Shown here piece by piece: positions 61,960 to 64,000 of a stretch of DNA of 64,000 bases. Made by a program: the position numbers and the translations under genes. Each line of letters starts with the position of its first letter. Position 1 is the first letter of the stretch. Origin of the DNA: Salinarimonas rosea DSM 21201 (lineage in GTDB: Bacteria > Pseudomonadota > Alphaproteobacteria > Rhizobiales > Beijerinckiaceae); the NCBI RefSeq assembly GCF_000429045.1, contig NZ_AUBC01000006.1, positions 1-64,000 on the forward strand, read 5' to 3'. Below the pieces are notes generated by a model. The model was not told the DNA's origin and ran no database searches. It was given only the letters and a program-made list of their open reading frames with translations.

Positions 61960-61973
61960 GAGGAGACCGCACG

Positions 61974-62546
61974 ATGGCCCGCGAGCCGGCGAGAGCCGCA
62001 CTTCCCGCCCTGTCCGCCGGGCTCCCCGCGCCCACGGGGACCGCATCGGCGCCCGCTCTCCCGTCGCGGGGCCGCGGGCGGGGGGCGTCGGGCGAGGAGA
62101 AGGGCTCCGGCGTCGCCTTCGCGGTCGCCCTCGTCCTCCTCACCCTGCTCGGTGTCGGCACGGGCGCGGGGCTCGGCCTGACGCTCGGCGACCCCGCCGA
62201 CCCGGGCGCGACGGTCGCCGCAGGAGACGCGGCCCCGGCCGTGCGCGACGCGGACGTGAGCCTGGTTCGGCTCGATCCGGTCGTGGCGAACCTCGCCGAC
62301 CCCGCCGAAGTCTGGGTGCGCGTCGATGCGGCGCTTCTGCTCGACGGGGTCGAGCCGGAGGAGGCGCAGGCGCTCGCCGCACGGGTCTCCGGCGACACGC
62401 TCGCCTACCTGCGCACGCTGCCGCTCGCCCGGCTCGAGGGCGCCACCGGCCTCGCGCACCTGCGCGAGGACCTCACCGAGCGTGCGCGCACCCGCTCGGA
62501 AGGCCGCGTGCGCGAGTTCGTCATCGAGAGCCTGGTCGTGCAATGA
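61974..62546 (+). CDS. fliL: Flagellar basal-body protein FliL
   Basis: The 190-residue protein has a Pro/Ala/Arg-rich cytoplasmic start, one helix (about 46-70, GVAFAVALVLLTLLGVGTGAGLGLTL) and a periplasmic stomatin-like domain (VSLVRLDPVVANLADPAEVWVRVDAALLLD, ending FVIESLVVQ). It stabilises stators around the motor. GAGGAG precedes the ATG. Its stop overlaps fliP by four bases. Confidence 0.92.
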   Translation: MAREPARAALPALSAGLPAPTGTASAPALPSRGRGRGASGEEKGSGVAFAVALVLLTLLGVGTGAGLGLTLGDPADPGATVAAGDAAPAVRDADVSLVRLDPVVANLADPAEVWVRVDAALLLDGVEPEEAQALAARVSGDTLAYLRTLPLARLEGATGLAHLREDLTERARTRSEGRVREFVIESLVVQ

Positions 62547-63343
62547 GCCGCGCCCGCGCCCTCCTTCTCGCCGCCCCGCTCGCGCTGGTGGGCCTCCTCC
62601 TCGCCGCGCCCGCGGTGGCGCAGGGCTTCGACCTGTCCGGCCTGCTGCCGGAGGGCGAGGGCTCGACCACCGGGCGCGTCGTCCAGCTGGTCGCGTTGCT
62701 CACGGTGCTCTCGATCGCGCCGGGGCTGATGATCATGGTCACGAGCTTCGTGCGCTTCGTGGTCGCGCTCTCCTTCCTGCGCGCGGGCATGGGCCTGCAG
62801 TCGACTCCCGCGAACCTCGTGCTCATCTCGCTCGCGCTGTTCATGACCTTCTACGTCATGGCGCCGACCTTCGACCGCGCCTGGGCGGAGGGCATCGAGC
62901 CGCTGATCGCCGAGGAGATCGCGGAGGAGGAGGCCTTCGCGCGCACGGTCCAGCCGTTCCGCGAGTTCATGCTCGCCCACGTGCGAGACGAGGACCTCGC
63001 CATGTTCCAGGAGCTCGCCAGCGCGAGCTTCGTCTCCGAGGCGGTGGCGCAGGAGGGCGCGATCCCGGCGCGGCCGCAGGCCCCCACGTCCGACGACGCG
63101 ATCGACCTGCGCACGCTCATCCCCGCCTTCATGATCTCCGAGCTGCGCCGCGGCTTCGAGATCGGCTTCATCATCGCCCTGCCGTTCCTCGTCATCGACA
63201 TCATGGTGGCGACGATCGTGATGTCGATGGGGATGATGATGATGCCCCCCACCGTGATCTCGCTGCCCTTCAAGATCCTGTTCTTCGTCCTGATCGACGG
63301 CTGGAACATCCTGGTCGGGGGGCTGGTGCGGTCCTACTTCTGA
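62543..63343 (+). CDS. fliP: Flagellar export gate protein FliP
   Basis: The 266-residue protein has a cleavable signal peptide (ALVGLLLAAPAVAQG) and four helices. FliP signatures are MIMVTSFVRFVVALSFLRAGMGLQSTPANLVLISLALFMTFYVM and FLVIDIMVATIVMSMGMMMMPPTVISLPFKILFFVL. It forms the pentameric core of the export gate with FliQ and FliR; fliR is 25 kb away on the other strand. Confidence 0.97.
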   Translation: MSRARALLLAAPLALVGLLLAAPAVAQGFDLSGLLPEGEGSTTGRVVQLVALLTVLSIAPGLMIMVTSFVRFVVALSFLRAGMGLQSTPANLVLISLALFMTFYVMAPTFDRAWAEGIEPLIAEEIAEEEAFARTVQPFREFMLAHVRDEDLAMFQELASASFVSEAVAQEGAIPARPQAPTSDDAIDLRTLIPAFMISELRRGFEIGFIIALPFLVIDIMVATIVMSMGMMMMPPTVISLPFKILFFVLIDGWNILVGGLVRSYF

Positions 63344-63481
63344 GCGGCCGCAGCCGCGCACGTGGCCGCGAGGCGCAATGGAACGTTTCCTGCGTTAACC
63401 GTTCGTTCGGCATCCGAGTCGAGGGTCTATCCACACCTCAGGCTGTGTTGATTCCCGTACCGCTATGCTCGGAGCCTCCGA

Positions 63482-64000
63482 ATGACCGTTCTCGCGCGCT
63501 TTCGCATTACGACGAAGGTGATGTGCCTCATCGGCATCCTCTCGTTCGTGGCCATCGTGATCTCGTCGATCGCGATCCTGTCCCTCAGGTCTCTGTCCGA
63601 CGCCGCCGCGACGATGGACTTCTACGCGGAACAGGCGGTCCTGACGGCTCGCGTCAACACCGCGATGCTCGCGGTCGGCGGCGAGCAGTTCCGCCTCGTC
63701 GCCGACCCTCGACCCGGTGTTCGCGAGGCCGTCGTGGCGGACATCGACGAGGAGCTCGAGCGGCTCGAGCGGCGGATGAGCGAGCTCCTCGCAGGGGCGC
63801 CCGGCGAGCTTCGCGCCGAGGTCGCCGCCGTGAACGAGGAACTCGCCACCTACGCGGTGGGCCTCGCGCGCGTGGTCCGCATGGCGGGCGAGATCGACGG
63901 CGTCGACGCGAGCCCGGCGATCGAGGCGCTGCGGGCGGCCGCGAACGAGAACACGGACCTCGCGGACGGGCTGCGCGGGCGAACCCGCGACCTGATGGAG
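63482..64000 (+). CDS. Methyl-accepting chemotaxis protein, N-terminal part (cut by window edge)
   Basis: The open frame runs from ATG 63482 to the window end (173 codons, no stop). It begins MTVLARFRITTKVMCLIGILSFVAIVISSIAILSLR, i.e. a cytoplasmic tip and first membrane helix (about 13-34). A helical periplasmic region typical of four-helix-bundle sensors follows (DFYAEQAVLTARVNTAML, EELERLERRMSELLAG). The signalling domain would lie beyond the window. The placement directly after fliP and the topology support a chemoreceptor. A sensor kinase with the same kind of input domain cannot be excluded. Confidence 0.75.
   Translation, partial: MTVLARFRITTKVMCLIGILSFVAIVISSIAILSLRSLSDAAATMDFYAEQAVLTARVNTAMLAVGGEQFRLVADPRPGVREAVVADIDEELERLERRMSELLAGAPGELRAEVAAVNEELATYAVGLARVVRMAGEIDGVDASPAIEALRAAANENTDLADGLRGRTRDLME

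Overview
The window is high-GC DNA (roughly 70% G+C over most of its length) from an alphaproteobacterium, most likely of the Hyphomicrobiales. Signs of this are the sdhCDAB order with an alphaproteobacterial-type SdhD, the Hsp20-DUF1150 pair, DUF1513, DUF2937, MotE, and flagellar operons carrying small poorly conserved members. This assignment comes from gene content and was not tested by a search.

Region 1 (1 to about 11.3 kb) is accessory DNA of lower and uneven GC. It starts inside an IS21-type element (3' end of istB plus the element's end), whose insertion cut the start off a ParB-like gene. Then come a small hypothetical gene and a tightly overlapping four-gene minus-strand operon: an unknown protein, a QueC-like PP-loop protein, an XRE-ImmA/IrrE metallopeptidase and a PIN nuclease. 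This operon looks like an undescribed defence or toxin-antitoxin module. Next are a 1496-residue RTX protein and a four-helix membrane protein directly upstream of it, which resemble a secreted effector and its immunity protein. The region ends at a structured stretch with an intrinsic terminator.

Region 2 (11.4 to 34.9 kb) is mostly chromosomal housekeeping: an aromatic amino acid ammonia-lyase, a GAF-PAS-GGDEF-EAL protein, an operon joining a membrane protein, a winged-helix regulator and an UppS-type prenyltransferase, rpsO-pnp, a DUF892 protein, an AbrB-type membrane protein, a TRAP solute receptor, ppa, ffh-GNAT-rpsP-rimM-trmD, an SsuA/NMT1-type ABC importer, a YgjP-type metallopeptidase and a SIMPL protein.

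Region 3 (35 to 40 kb) is a minus-strand flagellar operon: flhA, fliR, then FliJ-, FlgJ- and FlgN-like genes and a single-TM protein. The rest of this flagellar set (motE, flgH, fliL, fliP and the start of a chemoreceptor) lies at 60.7 to 64 kb on the plus strand.

Between these, 40.2 to 42.8 kb holds an unusual cassette: an Lgt-like membrane protein, two tandem paralogous mini-proteins ending in poly-Gly-Ser-His, and a Tat/lipoprotein-type DUF1513 protein. An AT-rich patch and a DUF4160/DUF2442 pair follow. The remainder is core: hsp20-DUF1150 behind a heat-shock-type promoter, ftsH, fabD-fabG-acpP-fabF-mltG, an orphan HisKA_2-type sensor kinase, an AprI/Inh-type lipoprotein, sdhCDAB, and a DUF2937/WD40 operon.

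No tRNA, rRNA or CRISPR array was recognised. The two candidates I consider most worth following are the QueC-like/ImmA/PIN operon and the Lgt-like/GGSH cassette.
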